Shown here one piece after another: positions 6,370-7,166 of a stretch of DNA of 7,166 nt. Within the stretch, counting starts at the first letter, position 1; every line of letters starts with the position of its first letter. The position numbers and the translations under genes were made by a program. Source of the stretch: Acidobacteriota bacterium (GTDB lineage Bacteria > Acidobacteriota > Vicinamibacteria > Vicinamibacterales > 2-12-FULL-66-21); NCBI GenBank assembly GCA_013697225.1, contig JACCXG010000227.1:1-7166 (forward strand). The letters are read 5' to 3'. A model generated the notes under the pieces. The model was not told the origin of the DNA and did not search any database. It worked only from the letters and a program-made list of their open reading frames with translations.

Positions 6370-7166
6370 GTGTATCGGTTCCGTGTCAGTCTCGGGGTGA
6401 CGGCAATACTGGTCGTCTTTGCCGTGGGGGTCTGGATGGCCCTTGGCGCCCGCCCCTCGGATGAACCGCGCGACACATCAATCGTGCTCGTGGCCGGGGC
6501 GGACCCGGCGCGTGCAGATCTCTACCGCGAACTGCAGCCCGTTCCGCTGAGCGATTGCACACTGAAGCGTTATGGCGAGCCGAACGACGGCGGCTACCTG
6601 CTGTGCGAAAACCTTCTTGGAGAGGTCCAGGCGGCCTACTCCTACGGCATCGCCGGATACGACGGCTGGGGGTGCGACGTCTCGAAGGAGCTGGGCGTAC
6701 GCGTTCACCAGTACGACTGCTTCGATCTGACGCAGCCCTCCTGCCCGGGCGGTGACACTGTCTTCCATCCGGCGTGCATCGCCGCGGAAGCCTATGCCGA
6801 TGCGGATCGCCGGTCTTTCGATACCCTGCAGAACCATGTCGCCGCCAACGGAGACGGGGGGCGTACGCTTCTGGTCAAGATGGACGTCGAGGGGGCGGAG
6901 TGGAATGCCCTTCTGAACGCGCCCGAGGAACTGCTTCAGCGCATCGACCAGATCGCGATTGAGCTGCACGGGTTCAAGGGAGACTTCGAGACCTACCTGC
7001 AGGTTGTGAGGAAGCTGAAAAACTTCTTCCACGTGGCACATCTGCATTTCAACAACTACAGCTGTGCGGATGGCCTGCAGCCGTTCCCGGCGCACGCCTA
7101 CGAACTGCTCTTCGTCAGCAAGCGCCTGGCGACACCCGCCGCGCCGGGGGACGTAAAACGCCCGCA
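6370..7166 (+). CDS. Putative FkbM/METTL24-type methyltransferase-like protein, N-terminally anchored or exported (3' end missing)
   Basis: The frame is open from GTG 6370 to the window edge (265 residues seen, no stop). Residues 8-26 are hydrophobic after a short basic start (MYRFR), giving a signal anchor or signal peptide. The rest resembles SAM-dependent methyltransferases of the FkbM/METTL24-like group: NDGGYLLC (72-79), SYGIAGYDGWGCD (91-103) at the position of the glycine motif, VHQYDCFD with Asp116 as the likely SAM-ribose acid, and LLVKMDVEGAEW (167-178), the typical K-x-D-x-E-G-A-E motif, followed by IAIELHGF. By the positive-inside rule the domain would lie outside the cytoplasm, and its seven cysteines (63, 79, 102, 117, 125, 136, 232) would suit disulfides. 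Substrate and role are unknown. It is separated from nqrM by 66 bases and has no evident NQR function. Confidence 0.75.
   Translation, partial: MYRFRVSLGVTAILVVFAVGVWMALGARPSDEPRDTSIVLVAGADPARADLYRELQPVPLSDCTLKRYGEPNDGGYLLCENLLGEVQAAYSYGIAGYDGWGCDVSKELGVRVHQYDCFDLTQPSCPGGDTVFHPACIAAEAYADADRRSFDTLQNHVAANGDGGRTLLVKMDVEGAEWNALLNAPEELLQRIDQIAIELHGFKGDFETYLQVVRKLKNFFHVAHLHFNNYSCADGLQPFPAHAYELLFVSKRLATPAAPGDVKRP

Overview
The window holds most of one operon for the Na+-translocating NADH:quinone oxidoreductase (Na+-NQR), in the order nqrA (3' part only), nqrB, nqrC, nqrD, nqrE, nqrF, apbE, nqrM, all on the + strand. After a 66-base gap it ends inside a ninth gene on the same strand, a putative membrane-anchored or exported FkbM/METTL24-type methyltransferase-like protein that has no obvious link to NQR. 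The DNA is strongly G+C-rich with matching third-position bias. NQR and a lipoprotein-type ApbE point to a Gram-negative bacterium. The gene order is the one familiar from Vibrio and other Gammaproteobacteria, but operons like this occur in several phyla, so I do not name a taxon.

Layout: 1-428 is the C-terminal third of NqrA. 428-1645 is NqrB, with a covalent FMN site. 1632-2429 is NqrC, with the second covalent FMN site. 2413-3039 and 3041-3655 are the paired membrane subunits NqrD and NqrE, each with two cysteines for the shared intramembrane [2Fe-2S] centre. 3656-3722 is a short gap with a compact hairpin. 3723-4955 is NqrF, the NADH-oxidising subunit with 2Fe-2S, FAD and NAD sites. 5012-6076 is ApbE, the flavin transferase. 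6073-6303 is NqrM, the Fe-S maturation factor. 6304-6369 is an intergenic region with a possible promoter. From 6370 to the window end is the methyltransferase-like gene, cut off at 7166.

The genes make one working unit. NqrF takes electrons from NADH (FAD, then 2Fe-2S). These pass through the NqrD/E iron centre and the FMNs of NqrC and NqrB to riboflavin and ubiquinone, with Na+ pumped out. ApbE attaches FMN to the threonines of NqrB and NqrC, and NqrM is needed for the Fe centre in NqrD/E. Every key residue I looked for in the NQR subunits is present, so the pump looks functional. Most junctions overlap or nearly touch (translational coupling); the exceptions are the nqrE-nqrF and nqrF-apbE gaps.

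I see no clearly new biological system here. The points most worth a second look are the methyltransferase fold placed behind an N-terminal hydrophobic segment, the UNCG-type hairpin between nqrE and nqrF, and the cysteine layout of NqrM. No stretch longer than about 70 bases lacks a gene.
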